A DNA stretch of 11,364 nt from CAYMAZ01 sp964428185 (GCA_964428185.1 CAYRXH010000078.1:1-11364); one strand, 5' to 3'. Numbered from the stretch's first letter, positions 1-7,452 are shown. A program made the numbers and translations. The notes: generated by a model from the sequence alone, not told the origin.

Positions 1-38
1 CTACCGACAAAGAAATAACTATCAAATAATTCCAATGA

Positions 39-188
39 CGGATTTGGGTTAAACGACTGGGAGGTGACCCTGCTGTGGTTGCCAGTCCTGCAATCACTTC
101 CCTGGTTGGCGTGACCGGACTTCTGATTTATTTCGGAATCACTACTGTTTTTTCTATTCCTTTAGTAAAATCCGGTTCTTTTTGCTGA
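39..188 (+). pseudogene. Remnant of MgtE-type Mg2+ transporter C-terminus
   Basis: Reading frame from 39 to a TGA at 186-188 gives about 49 residues. They include RLGGDPAVVASPAITSL, then VTGLLIYFGI, which resembles the last transmembrane helix of MgtE magnesium channels (family pattern roughly RLG.DPA...P..T...D..G..IYF). A TGA at 36-38 blocks the frame upstream, and none of the three plus-strand frames in 1-38 reads as MgtE. The Asp expected before the VTG segment, a Mg2+ ligand in the Thermus MgtE pore as I recall it, is Gly here (GGC, one transition from GAC). The 3' end overlaps the end of the opposite-strand methyltransferase gene by 27 bases. It may be a decayed gene, or an intact gene broken by misassembly or error at the contig edge. 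The family call rests on a short match from memory. Confidence 0.45.
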
Positions 189-1301
189 TAATAACACAAG
201 TGTTTCAACATGATGTGTACCAGGGAAAAAATCATATGGTAGCAGTTCATGAACCCGATATCCTGTCTTAGTAAAATATTCAAGATCTTTTGCCAACGTT
301 GCAGGGCTGCATGACAGAATTGCAAGCTTATCAGGATGGATATTTTCTGCCAACCACATACTGATTTTGTTGCCCATTCCTGTTCTGGGTGGATTGGAAA
401 ATACACATAGACATGAATCTTCTGTTTTAATTTCCCTTATCCAATTTTCAATCTGCGGAATTCTTTGTTCACAGGTGCCGCGAAGTATTTCCGCTTCAGG
501 AGCATTAATAGCTGCAAGACCAACAGCTTCTCCTGAAATTTCAACACCCAGTGCATTTTTTATTCCAGAGGCGAACATTGTTTTCAGCAATTTACCACTC
601 CCACAATACAGATCCAAAAACACACATTTTTTGTCAACCTGAAAAAAATTTATCACTTTTAAATAAGCATCATTCAGCAATTGGGGTATTAGTTGCTGAA
701 AAGAACCAGGTCCATAGGCTATCCCTTCATCATCAAAAGACACCGTTTTTCCCCAGACACAACTGAAGATGGGTTTTCCGATCACTTTCTTTCCCGCAGA
801 AGGATGATAATGAATATGTAAGCCTTCCAATCCCGCTGCCTTCAGTTGATCCTCCAATATCTTCTCTGGAAAACTCTCAGGCACTGGTCTGGAAGACTTC
901 AGGACAATCACTGCTTGAGCGTTATTCATAACAAAATAAACCATGGGGAATTCATCCGGGGGTAGCAGTTGTGAAGCAAGGATATGTATCACATTGTTCA
1001 CCAGAGGATGATGGACAGGACAATCATGAATGGCAATGATCTGATCTCTGCTCCTTGTACCAAACTTCCATTGATGAGAATATTCTGTTGCCAGCACAAC
1101 TCTTCTTCTGTACTTTGCAACCGGGTTTCCGGGAAGTGAAGCGGGTTCCGAAAGGGCTGCATAAGTTCCCAGGTGCTTTTGTAAAAACTGTTGCTTTTGT
1201 AAAAGACTTGCGTCTTTGGTCATATTTTTATGTCTGCATGCCCTACATTGAGGGATACATCCTGCCAAAGAAGCCAAAGTAGGAAAAAATTCAGAATTCA
1301 T
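162..1301 (-). CDS. TrmA/RlmC-family RNA (uracil-C5)-methyltransferase, no TRAM domain
   Basis: A 379-residue SAM-dependent enzyme predicted to methylate C5 of a uridine in 23S rRNA or tRNA in the cytoplasm. Visible features in order: a probable Fe-S cluster set with Cys15, Cys19 and Cys22 plus a Cys in HDCPVHHP near residue 94; SAM motif I LDLYCGSG (229-236) and acidic motif VEIS (253-256); NPPRTGMG (303-310); catalytic Cys331 in LSCSPATLAKDL; and the general base Glu366 in HHVETLVLL. The short N-terminus has no TRAM domain, and NPPR replaces the usual DPPR. Both traits, and the length, resemble E. coli RlmC (RumB) more than RlmD, but the target base cannot be read from sequence. The ATG lies 5 bases after the murA stop, which suggests translational coupling. 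The family is firm and the exact specificity is open. Confidence 0.9.
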   Translation of the reverse strand: MNSEFFPTLASLAGCIPQCRACRHKNMTKDASLLQKQQFLQKHLGTYAALSEPASLPGNPVAKYRRRVVLATEYSHQWKFGTRSRDQIIAIHDCPVHHPLVNNVIHILASQLLPPDEFPMVYFVMNNAQAVIVLKSSRPVPESFPEKILEDQLKAAGLEGLHIHYHPSAGKKVIGKPIFSCVWGKTVSFDDEGIAYGPGSFQQLIPQLLNDAYLKVINFFQVDKKCVFLDLYCGSGKLLKTMFASGIKNALGVEISGEAVGLAAINAPEAEILRGTCEQRIPQIENWIREIKTEDSCLCVFSNPPRTGMGNKISMWLAENIHPDKLAILSCSPATLAKDLEYFTKTGYRVHELLPYDFFPGTHHVETLVLLSAKRTGFY

Positions 1302-1306
1302 CAGAT

Positions 1307-2614
1307 TCAGGCAATACGTCTGATATCAGCTCCAAGATTTTTCAGGCGGCCCTCAATATCCGAATAGCCTCTGTCAATTTGTTCAATATTGAATATTGTA
1401 CTTTTCCCCTCGGCTGAAAGAGCTGCAATAAGCAGAGCTACCCCTGCCCTGATATCAGGAGATGACATTGAAATTCCTCTCAATGGAAATTTTCGTTCAA
1501 GACCGATTACAGTGGCTCTGTGTGGATCGCACAGGATTACCTGGGCTCCCATATCAATCAGATTATCAACAAAAAACAAACGGCTTTCGAACATTTTCTG
1601 ATGAATGAGTACGCTTCCTTTGGACTGAGTTGCAGTGACAAGGGCAACACTGAGAAGGTCAGGTGTAAACCCAGGCCATGGAGCATCAGAGATTGTCAAT
1701 ATTGAACCATCCATGAATGTATCAATTTCATACAGATCCTGTTGTTTCACGATAATGTCATCGTTTTCCTGTTTCATGTCTATGCCGAGACGTGAAAACA
1801 CATCCGGGATAACACCCAGATGTTTATACCCCACATTTTTAATCGTAATGGATGACTGTGTCATGGCTGCCAGTCCTATAAAGCTACCAACTTCAATCAT
1901 ATCGGGAAGCAAAGTATGGGTACATCCGCCAAGTTGCTCAACACCTTGAATTGTAATCAGATTTGAGCCAACTCCTGATATTCTGGCACCCATGGTATTG
2001 AGCATTGAACAAAGTTGCTGCAGATAAGGTTCACATGCTGCATTGAATATTGTTGTTGTCCCTTTTGCGAGGACAGCAGCCATAATTATATTGGCAGTTC
2101 CTGTGACGGAGGCTTCATCGAGAAGTATATATGTCCCCTTCAATTCTGAAGTCTTCAGGTGATAAAATTTGTCCTGAAGATTGTGATCAATTGTTGCTCC
2201 TAGTTTTTGCAAACCAACAAAGTGAGTATCCAGTCTCCGTCGCCCGATCTTATCACCTCCGGGTTGAACTGCTGCACTTTCACGAAAACGGGCAAGCAAT
2301 GGTCCGACAGTTAGTATACTCCCCCTGAGTTTAGATGCAATTTTTCGGTACTCCTGAGAAAAAACTGCTTGTATTGTTACATCCCGGGCACAGAATGATT
2401 TTGATCCCTTGCTCAGATCAACAACTTCAACACCCAAAAACTGCAACAGCTTAATTAAGCGGTTCACATCCTCTATATCCGGTAAATTATTAATTACAAC
2501 CGTTTGTTCCGTAAGCAGGCTTGCACAGATCACCTGTAGTGCTTCATTTTTGGCTCCCTGAGGAATAATTTCCCCCGAAAGTGCTTTTCCTCCTCGAATT
2601 TCAAAAGCTTCCAT
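1307..2614 (-). CDS. murA: UDP-N-acetylglucosamine 1-carboxyvinyltransferase (MurA), Asp-type active site
   Basis: A 435-residue enzyme for the first committed step of peptidoglycan synthesis: transfer of enolpyruvate from PEP to UDP-GlcNAc in the cytoplasm. The EPSP-synthase fold is clear throughout. Lys22-Asn23 in PQGAKNEAL matches the substrate-binding pair, Arg97 lies in KLRGSI, and Asp319 in PGFTPDLL matches the catalytic Asp305 of E. coli. The mobile active-site loop reads PGGDKIGRRRLDTHF, so Asp121 stands where E. coli has Cys115, the residue alkylated by fosfomycin. An Asp here is known from Mycobacterium and Chlamydia to give intrinsic fosfomycin insensitivity, and by memory it is usual in Bacteroidota MurA. 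The start lies 8 bases after the DUF4290 stop and the stop 5 bases before the methyltransferase start, so the three genes form a tight operon. Full length. Confidence 0.97.
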   Translation of the reverse strand: MEAFEIRGGKALSGEIIPQGAKNEALQVICASLLTEQTVVINNLPDIEDVNRLIKLLQFLGVEVVDLSKGSKSFCARDVTIQAVFSQEYRKIASKLRGSILTVGPLLARFRESAAVQPGGDKIGRRRLDTHFVGLQKLGATIDHNLQDKFYHLKTSELKGTYILLDEASVTGTANIIMAAVLAKGTTTIFNAACEPYLQQLCSMLNTMGARISGVGSNLITIQGVEQLGGCTHTLLPDMIEVGSFIGLAAMTQSSITIKNVGYKHLGVIPDVFSRLGIDMKQENDDIIVKQQDLYEIDTFMDGSILTISDAPWPGFTPDLLSVALVTATQSKGSVLIHQKMFESRLFFVDNLIDMGAQVILCDPHRATVIGLERKFPLRGISMSSPDIRAGVALLIAALSAEGKSTIFNIEQIDRGYSDIEGRLKNLGADIRRIA

Positions 2615-2622
2615 TAATTGAT

Positions 2623-3285
2623 TTATTTCTTTTTAAAATATTTTTTTCCACCATTAGAAAAATTTTGTTTGAAATCTTTCTTTTTCTTTTTGAAGTTCTT
2701 AACAGGTGCTGCATTATTTGGATTGGGAATGTTGAAATTGGATGATAACTCATGTGTTTCTGACAAAAATAGCTTGCCACCAGATAACAGAGTAAGATGT
2801 TCAAGGATTACCCTGTCATCCACAGACCCCTTGTTCCAGGCAAGATAGAGTTTTTTCATATTGTTAGCGATATCATGAACAAGTGCATTTTTTTCTTCAC
2901 CCTCATCCATTAGCATAGCTTTTCCGATCATTCCGGTAACAATTGTTCCATAATACCTGAAAGGCAGATCTTTTTCCTCGCTGTTGTATTTCAGCTTTTC
3001 AGGCTTCACATAATGATCTATCACTGGCTTGGGATATGGTGAATCCACATCCAGATTAAAGTTAGATATTATATATAGATGATCCCACAACTTCCTGTCA
3101 AGTTCCCCTGCATCTTTGATATTGCTCTGCTGCAAAACAGCCATTTGTCTGATGATTTCGCGTGCGGCAATATTCCGTTTGCTTCTATCTTCAATGGTCT
3201 TTGCCGTTTCTATCATTTCCTGTACACACCTCCCATATTCAGGAATGGCCATTTTTTTTCTTTGTGAATTATACTCCATCTTCAT
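2623..3285 (-). CDS. DUF4290 family protein
   Basis: A 220-residue cytoplasmic protein of a family found in Bacteroidota and of unknown function. The N-terminus (YNSQRKKMAIPEYGRCVQEM, residues 5-24) and the segment around LWDHLYIISNFNLDVDSPYP (66-85) are the recognisable family signatures. Predicted mostly helical, with no signal peptide or membrane segment. The last 35 or so residues are disordered-looking and strongly basic (FKKKKKDFKQ, then a KKYFKKK end), which could bind RNA, DNA or a membrane surface; that is inference. It directly precedes murA with an 8-base gap, and from memory this pairing recurs in Bacteroidota, hinting at an envelope-related or translation-related role. Two Mets (1 and 3) could serve as start; the first is used because a -7 promoter box lies 14 bases upstream of it. 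Length is typical. Confidence 0.9.
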   Translation of the reverse strand: MKMEYNSQRKKMAIPEYGRCVQEMIETAKTIEDRSKRNIAAREIIRQMAVLQQSNIKDAGELDRKLWDHLYIISNFNLDVDSPYPKPVIDHYVKPEKLKYNSEEKDLPFRYYGTIVTGMIGKAMLMDEGEEKNALVHDIANNMKKLYLAWNKGSVDDRVILEHLTLLSGGKLFLSETHELSSNFNIPNPNNAAPVKNFKKKKKDFKQNFSNGGKKYFKKK

Positions 3286-3298
3286 TGATTTATATATT

Positions 3299-3306
3299 CA
3301 AAAATA
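3299..3306 (-). promoter_or_regulatory. Possible -7 box for DUF4290-murA transcript
   Basis: The minus strand reads TATTTTTG, matching the Bacteroidota -7 consensus TAnnTTTG, 14 bases before the DUF4290 ATG and downstream of the helicase stop. No good TTG element is seen about 19 bases further upstream, and the implied leader would be very short. It may be a weak internal promoter for DUF4290-murA-methyltransferase, or a chance match in AT-rich sequence. Confidence 0.3.
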
Positions 3307-3338
3307 CACTATTTTTTTTATTAAGCCTGAGAATAATT

Positions 3339-5504
3339 TTATCCCAGAATTTTCAGTCTGGCAAACTTCAGTAGGAGATTCTTCTTCCCGAATGCAGGAA
3401 AAAACACAACTGCCTTTTTCTCTGTTCCGGAACCATAAATCTGCAACACTTTTCCTTTGCCGAATTTCTCATGTTCAACTTCAGTTCCAGGAACAATTCT
3501 ATTCAAATCAATTTCTCCTGTTTTGTTCTGAGGTGTTGAACTATCAACTTTTCTGAATCCTGCAGGCGGACCCTGAATCGGTTTTACCATAGTGTCATTG
3601 CTCTTCTTCATCCGAAGTTCGGGTGGCATCACCAAGTCTGAATCAAAATATTGTTTTCGTTCAGAGCCCCAGTCAGGAGTTTCTTTTTTTCTGGGTACCT
3701 CAAGCAAAGCTTCGTCAATTTCCATAAGAAACCGGCTGGGTTCTGAAAACTCCCTTTTTCCCCATCTGAATCGTGACTCAGCATAAGAAAGCGTCACTTT
3801 TTTCATTGCCCTTGTGAGGGCCACATAAAACAATCGTCTTTCCTCTTCCAGCTCTGTCCTTGTATTCATTGACATAATTGAAGGGAATAGGTTTTCTTCA
3901 AGTCCTGTAATATACACATAAGAAAATTCAAGGCCTTTGGCTGAATGCGCAGTCATCAGCGAAACTTTGTCATCACTGTTTTCATCGTCATCAAGGTCGG
4001 TCAGCAATGAAACTTCAAGGAGAAAATCACTAAGCCCTTGGATTTTTTCAGGAACATCAGGTTCAAATGTATCAGTAAAATTTTTGATTCCGTTCAACAG
4101 TTCTTCAACATTTTCAAGCCTCAAAGGTGCTTCAAGTTCTTCGCTGAGTTTCAACATGCTGAGATAACCGCTTTCCTTCAGAATACGTTCTGCAATGTCA
4201 TAGGCNNNNNNNNNNNNNNNNNNNNNNNNNNNNNNNNNNNNNNNNNNNNNNNNNNNNNNNNNNNNNNNNNNNNNNNNNNNNNNNNNNNNNNNNNNNNNNN
4301 NNNNNAAATATGCCATCACATCTTTGATTTCCTTCCTTTTGTAAAATGAAACGCTTCCAAACACCCTATATGGAATATTCATTTTCCTGAAAGCTTCTTC
4401 AAGGGCTCTTGATTGGGCATTTGTCCTGTATAAAACGGCAAAATCAGAATTCAGACACCTCTGGTTCATTTTAGTATGAAAGATATCCTGAGCAACATTT
4501 AATGCTTCTTCTGCATCTGTAAGGTTTCTGATAACCTTGATTTTGTCACCCTGATTGTTGTCAGTCCAGATTTTTTTGACAAGCTGAGATTGGTTGTTTG
4601 AAATGATTGAATTGGCAGCTTCAACAATAGTTTTTGTACTCCTGTAATTCTGTTCAAGTTTGTGCACTTTTGTTTCCGGAAAATCCTTGGAAAAATTCAG
4701 GATATTTTCAATGCGCGCACCCCTGAAAGCATAAATCCCCTGAGAGTCATCACCGACAACACAAATGTTTCTGTGTTCGTGGGCAAGTTTTTTTATAATA
4801 AGGTATTGTGAAAAACAGGTATCCTGATATTCATCGACAAGAATATGTGTAAACTTGTTCTGATACTTCTGTTTGACTTCGGGAAAATCTCTCATCAGTA
4901 GATTCGTGTTGAAAAGAAGATCATCAAAATCCATTGCATTTGACCTTCGGCAGCGATTCCAGTATAGCTCGTAAATATGACCAAGCAGGGGTTTCTGAGA
5001 TTTATAGTCCTCAGCCTGAATTTCAGGGTTGTTATTGTATTCGGATGGACTGATAAGGCTCATTTTTGCACCTGAAATCCTGTGAAACACAAGACCAGGA
5101 TTATATACCTTGTCGTCCATGGAGTTTTCCTTGAGAATCTGCTTCAGAATACTTTTTGAGTCATCAGTATCATAGATAGTAAAATTGGAATTATAACCCA
5201 ACCTATGTGCTTCAATTCTGAGAATTCTGCCAAAAACGCTGTGAAATGTTCCCATCCACACATTTCGGGCTTCATTTCCAATAAGTTTCATTAGTCGTTC
5301 CTTCATTTCACCGGCAGCCTTATTGGTAAAAGTGAGAGCCATTATTCTGAAAGGATCAACCCCATGAGCAATCAACCAGGCTATCCGATGAGTAAGCACA
5401 CGGGTTTTCCCTGAGCCCGGACCTGCCAGAATCATGACAGGACCCTGGGTTTCCTGAACTGCAAACTGTTGCGCCTCATTCAGATTTTGAAGCAGTTTTT
5501 TCAC
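3339..5504 (-). CDS. pcrA: UvrD/PcrA-type superfamily 1A DNA helicase (interrupted by scaffold gap)
   Basis: An ATP-driven 3'-5' DNA helicase acting in nucleotide excision repair, replication restart and clearing of RNA polymerase. Motifs in order: Q-motif NLNEAQ (7-12), Walker A AGPGSGKT (27-34), Ia TFTNKAAGEM, Walker B DEYQDT (224-229), III QGIYAFRGA (255-263), IV QNYRST (285-290), then after the gap V MTAHSAKGLEF (517-527) and VI EEERRLFYVALTRA (553-566). The C-terminus (about 672-721, GTEVEHEKFGKGKV onward) is the Tudor-like domain that contacts RNA polymerase in PcrA. A run of 100 N at 4206-4305 removes part of domain 2B. The 721-residue count treats that gap as 34 residues, probably too few. 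The start is GTG (5502-5504); no in-frame ATG lies just upstream. It is 80 bases downstream of the oxoamine synthase stop, on the same strand. Confidence 0.95.
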   Translation of the reverse strand: MKKLLQNLNEAQQFAVQETQGPVMILAGPGSGKTRVLTHRIAWLIAHGVDPFRIMALTFTNKAAGEMKERLMKLIGNEARNVWMGTFHSVFGRILRIEAHRLGYNSNFTIYDTDDSKSILKQILKENSMDDKVYNPGLVFHRISGAKMSLISPSEYNNNPEIQAEDYKSQKPLLGHIYELYWNRCRRSNAMDFDDLLFNTNLLMRDFPEVKQKYQNKFTHILVDEYQDTCFSQYLIIKKLAHEHRNICVVGDDSQGIYAFRGARIENILNFSKDFPETKVHKLEQNYRSTKTIVEAANSIISNNQSQLVKKIWTDNNQGDKIKVIRNLTDAEEALNVAQDIFHTKMNQRCLNSDFAVLYRTNAQSRALEEAFRKMNIPYRVFGSVSFYKRKEIKDVMAYXXXXXXXXXXXXXXXXXXXXXXXXXXXXXXXXXXAYDIAERILKESGYLSMLKLSEELEAPLRLENVEELLNGIKNFTDTFEPDVPEKIQGLSDFLLEVSLLTDLDDDENSDDKVSLMTAHSAKGLEFSYVYITGLEENLFPSIMSMNTRTELEEERRLFYVALTRAMKKVTLSYAESRFRWGKREFSEPSRFLMEIDEALLEVPRKKETPDWGSERKQYFDSDLVMPPELRMKKSNDTMVKPIQGPPAGFRKVDSSTPQNKTGEIDLNRIVPGTEVEHEKFGKGKVLQIYGSGTEKKAVVFFPAFGKKNLLLKFARLKILG
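4206..4305. other. Scaffold gap (100 N)
   Basis: Exactly 100 N, the conventional placeholder for a gap of unknown length, inside the helicase gene. Both flanks are in the same reading frame with the 100-base filler: the codon before the gap begins TT, consistent with the Phe or Leu expected after KEIKDVMAY, and AYDIAERILK follows it. Related PcrA/UvrD proteins have roughly 80 residues between these landmarks, including an N.P.RG.G motif, against the 34 implied here. The real gap is therefore probably near 240-250 bases. Confidence 0.95.
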
Positions 5505-5584
5505 TGAATTATATTTGATTTGCCGGATATCCTTGGAAGGGAAGCAAAAAAACCAAAAAAATCATTACAAAACAGCAGGAAGAA

Positions 5585-6835
5585 TTAAGAATTCATAACA
5601 TCAGCAATAATTCCTGTTCTGTATTTTCCTTCTTCGAGGTTTTTTCTGATAATTTTAAACTTCTCTATGGTATAGTCAACATCTTCTTCTGTATGTTCTG
5701 CTGTAGGAATCAGACGAAGCAGAATAATTCCCTTTGGAACAACAGGATAAACAACCATCGAACAGAAAATATCATAATTTTCCCTAAGATCGAAAATGAT
5801 GTTTGTTGCTTCAGGAATATCACCCTGTAGGAAGACAGGAGTTACGGGAGACTGGGTGTTTCCAAGGTTAAAACCGGTAGCTTTCAAACCATTTTGCAAT
5901 CTGTTTACGATATTCCAGAGTTTTTCACGAAGCTGTGGTTCAGTTCTGAGTAGTTCAAGTCGTTTCAAGGCTCCGATTGTCATTGGCATGGGAAGAGATT
6001 TGGCAAAAATCTGAGAACGCATATTGTATCGCAGATAATTAACAACCTCTTCGGTGCTGGCAATAAACCCTCCTATTCCTGCCATTGCTTTGGCAAATGT
6101 GCCGAAATAAAGATCCACACCATCCTGCACACCAAAATGTTCGTCAGTGCCTGCACCGGTAGCTCCCATAGTTCCAAAGCCATGAGCATCATCTACAAGA
6201 AGTCTGAAATTGAATTTCTTTTTCAAAGCCACAATTTCATCAAGTTTTCCAAGATCTCCCGACATTCCGAACACACCTTCAGTAATCACAAGAATACCTC
6301 CTCCGGTTTCTTCTGTAATTTTCTGGGCACGTTGTAGTTGCTTTTCGAGATTTTGCATGTCATTATGAGGGAAAACCAGTCGTTTGCCGAAATGCAGACG
6401 CATACCATCAATGATACATGCGTGGGCTTCAGAATCGTAAACGATAACGTCCTTTCTGTCAACAAGAGTATCAATAATTGATATCATTCCCTGATATCCG
6501 TAATTTAACAAATAACTGTCAGCTTTTTTCACAAACGCAGCTAGTTCACGTTCAAGCTGTTCATGATATTTCGTCTGGCCTGACATCATTCGGGCACCCA
6601 TGGGATAGCCCATTCCAAATTCAGCAGCAGCATCTGCATCAGCTTTTCTTACTTCAGGATGATTTGCCAAGCCAATGTAATTATTAAGACTCCAGATAAT
6701 CCGTTCTTTCCCTCTGAATATCATTCGATTACCAATCTCCCCTTCCAGTTTCGGAAACATAAAGTAACCATGGGCCACCTTGAAATACTTTCCAAGAGGT
6801 GTGTCTTCCTGTTTAAGTTTATTAAATATGTCCAC
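5585..6835 (-). CDS. Alpha-oxoamine synthase, serine palmitoyltransferase-like (PLP enzyme)
   Basis: A 416-residue fold-type I PLP enzyme that condenses an amino acid with an acyl thioester with loss of CO2. The whole length matches the family that includes serine palmitoyltransferase (SPT), 2-amino-3-ketobutyrate CoA ligase (KBL) and BioF. The internal aldimine lysine is Lys249 in YFGTFAKAMAGIGGF. Asp215 and His218 in VDDAHGFGTMG bind the cofactor, and His138 in DSEAHACIIDG is the ring-stacking His. There is no signal peptide. The closest proteins I recall are a Bacteroidota group with the shared GYPMGARMMSGQT segment, usually annotated as SPT or glycine C-acetyltransferase. A role in long-chain bases for sphingolipids, or capnine-type sulfonolipids if cysteate is the substrate, is likely but not settled by sequence. 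The gene stands alone, with a putative promoter 35 bases upstream and the helicase 80 bases downstream. Confidence 0.9.
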   Translation of the reverse strand: MDIFNKLKQEDTPLGKYFKVAHGYFMFPKLEGEIGNRMIFRGKERIIWSLNNYIGLANHPEVRKADADAAAEFGMGYPMGARMMSGQTKYHEQLERELAAFVKKADSYLLNYGYQGMISIIDTLVDRKDVIVYDSEAHACIIDGMRLHFGKRLVFPHNDMQNLEKQLQRAQKITEETGGGILVITEGVFGMSGDLGKLDEIVALKKKFNFRLLVDDAHGFGTMGATGAGTDEHFGVQDGVDLYFGTFAKAMAGIGGFIASTEEVVNYLRYNMRSQIFAKSLPMPMTIGALKRLELLRTEPQLREKLWNIVNRLQNGLKATGFNLGNTQSPVTPVFLQGDIPEATNIIFDLRENYDIFCSMVVYPVVPKGIILLRLIPTAEHTEEDVDYTIEKFKIIRKNLEEGKYRTGIIADVMNS

Positions 6836-6869
6836 GTTATTGTAAATTAAATGTTGTTGAAATTTTTGG

Positions 6870-6877
6870 CAAAACTA
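6870..6877 (-). promoter_or_regulatory. Putative -7 box for oxoamine synthase
   Basis: The minus strand reads TAGTTTTG, matching TAnnTTTG, with 35 bases to the ATG. This would give a leader of about 29 bases, a normal length. No clear TTG is present 19-21 bases upstream, so the -33 part is poor. It sits in the 152-base spacer 6836-6987, in which I see no RNA gene, hairpin terminator or small ORF of interest. Confidence 0.45.
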
Positions 6878-6987
6878 TAAAAAATTTGAAGAAAAAGGTT
6901 TATAAAATAATCATAAAATGAAACTTCATACATCCCATGACATTTGCACAGACCAGCAAAAGGAAGATCAGAAATGTTTGTCACAGA

Positions 6988-7347
6988 TTAAAAGGGCAGA
7001 TCATCTGTGCTGTCACTGGGCACAGCATCAGGCAAATTGCTTATCGCATCAGCATCAGCAGTTGAATGTGTATTGTCATCAGCATTCTGAACTCTCCAGG
7101 CAACCAGATCCGTATAATATTTTCCGTTGAATTCCCTGCTTTCAGGATCAAACGATACTTTGACTTTCTGGTTTTCATTAAACGTATTTTGATCGATCTT
7201 ACTGTTCCAGAGAGTGAAGCATACATTTTTTGGATAGGGTCCTTCTGTCTGAATAACGAATTCCTGTTTTCGCCATTCTCCGTTTTTCCCTTGTCCGCTT
7301 TGTAAAGGAAGAATTTTAATAATTTTTCCGGTAATATCCATAGCCAT
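6988..7347 (-). CDS. DUF3127 OB-fold protein with SSB-like C-terminal tip
   Basis: A 119-residue protein of the DUF3127 family, common in Bacteroidota and uncharacterised; the family is thought to adopt an OB-fold. Residues 1-87 form the conserved part: MAMDITGKIIKILPLQSG, then GEWRKQEFVIQTEG, PKNVCFTLWNSK, and GKYYTDLVAWRVQ. Residues 88-119 are a low-complexity acidic tail ending DDLPF, similar to the DDDIPF tip by which single-stranded DNA-binding protein recruits repair and replication partners. A nucleic-acid-binding role is therefore plausible but unproven. There is no signal peptide, so it is cytoplasmic. It is divergent from atpD and monocistronic as far as can be seen. The first of two close Mets is used as start; Met3 is an alternative. 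Confidence 0.88.
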   Translation of the reverse strand: MAMDITGKIIKILPLQSGQGKNGEWRKQEFVIQTEGPYPKNVCFTLWNSKIDQNTFNENQKVKVSFDPESREFNGKYYTDLVAWRVQNADDNTHSTADADAISNLPDAVPSDSTDDLPF

Positions 7348-7358
7348 CTTTTAGTTTT

Positions 7359-7366
7359 CAAAATTA
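7359..7366 (-). promoter_or_regulatory. Possible -7 box for DUF3127 gene
   Basis: The minus strand reads TAATTTTG, fitting TAnnTTTG, 12 bases before the DUF3127 ATG. The expected -33 TTG is absent at 19-21 bases, and the leader would be only a few bases. It lies back to back with the atpD promoter in the divergent spacer. Modest support. Confidence 0.35.
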
Positions 7367-7394
7367 CAAAAAAAAATTGAAGGATGATTTTTGA

Positions 7395-7425
7395 TTTGGA
7401 TATAATAAAAAATGTTTTACTTTTG
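7395..7425 (+). promoter_or_regulatory. Sigma-ABfr-type promoter of atpDC
   Basis: TTTG at 7395-7398 and TACTTTTG at 7418-7425 match the Bacteroidota -33 (TTTG) and -7 (TAnnTTTG) elements with a 19-base spacer, the preferred spacing. Transcription would begin near 7431-7433, about 20 bases before the GTG start of atpD. This is the best promoter in the window. It excludes the upstream in-frame ATG at 7384 as the start on this transcript. Confidence 0.75.
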
Positions 7426-7452
7426 TCATTCTCAAAAAAAAATCAATCTATT

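Noticed and set aside
3116..3556. Plus-strand open frame of 146 codons
   Set aside because: It lies antisense to DUF4290 and the helicase, has low-complexity hydrophobic composition and shows no recognisable domain.
5510..5517. TATATTTG on the plus strand upstream of the helicase
   Set aside because: It matches the -7 consensus but points away from the helicase into the oxoamine synthase 3' end, with no gene to drive; a chance match.
6941..6982. Possible inverted repeat near the DUF3127 stop
   Set aside because: The arms (around GACATTT and AAATGTTTGTC) pair imperfectly, with a long loop and no T-run, so a terminator cannot be supported.
7384..7452. N-terminal extension of AtpD from ATG 7384
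   Set aside because: It overlaps the best promoter in the window and the residues are unlike beta-subunit N-termini.
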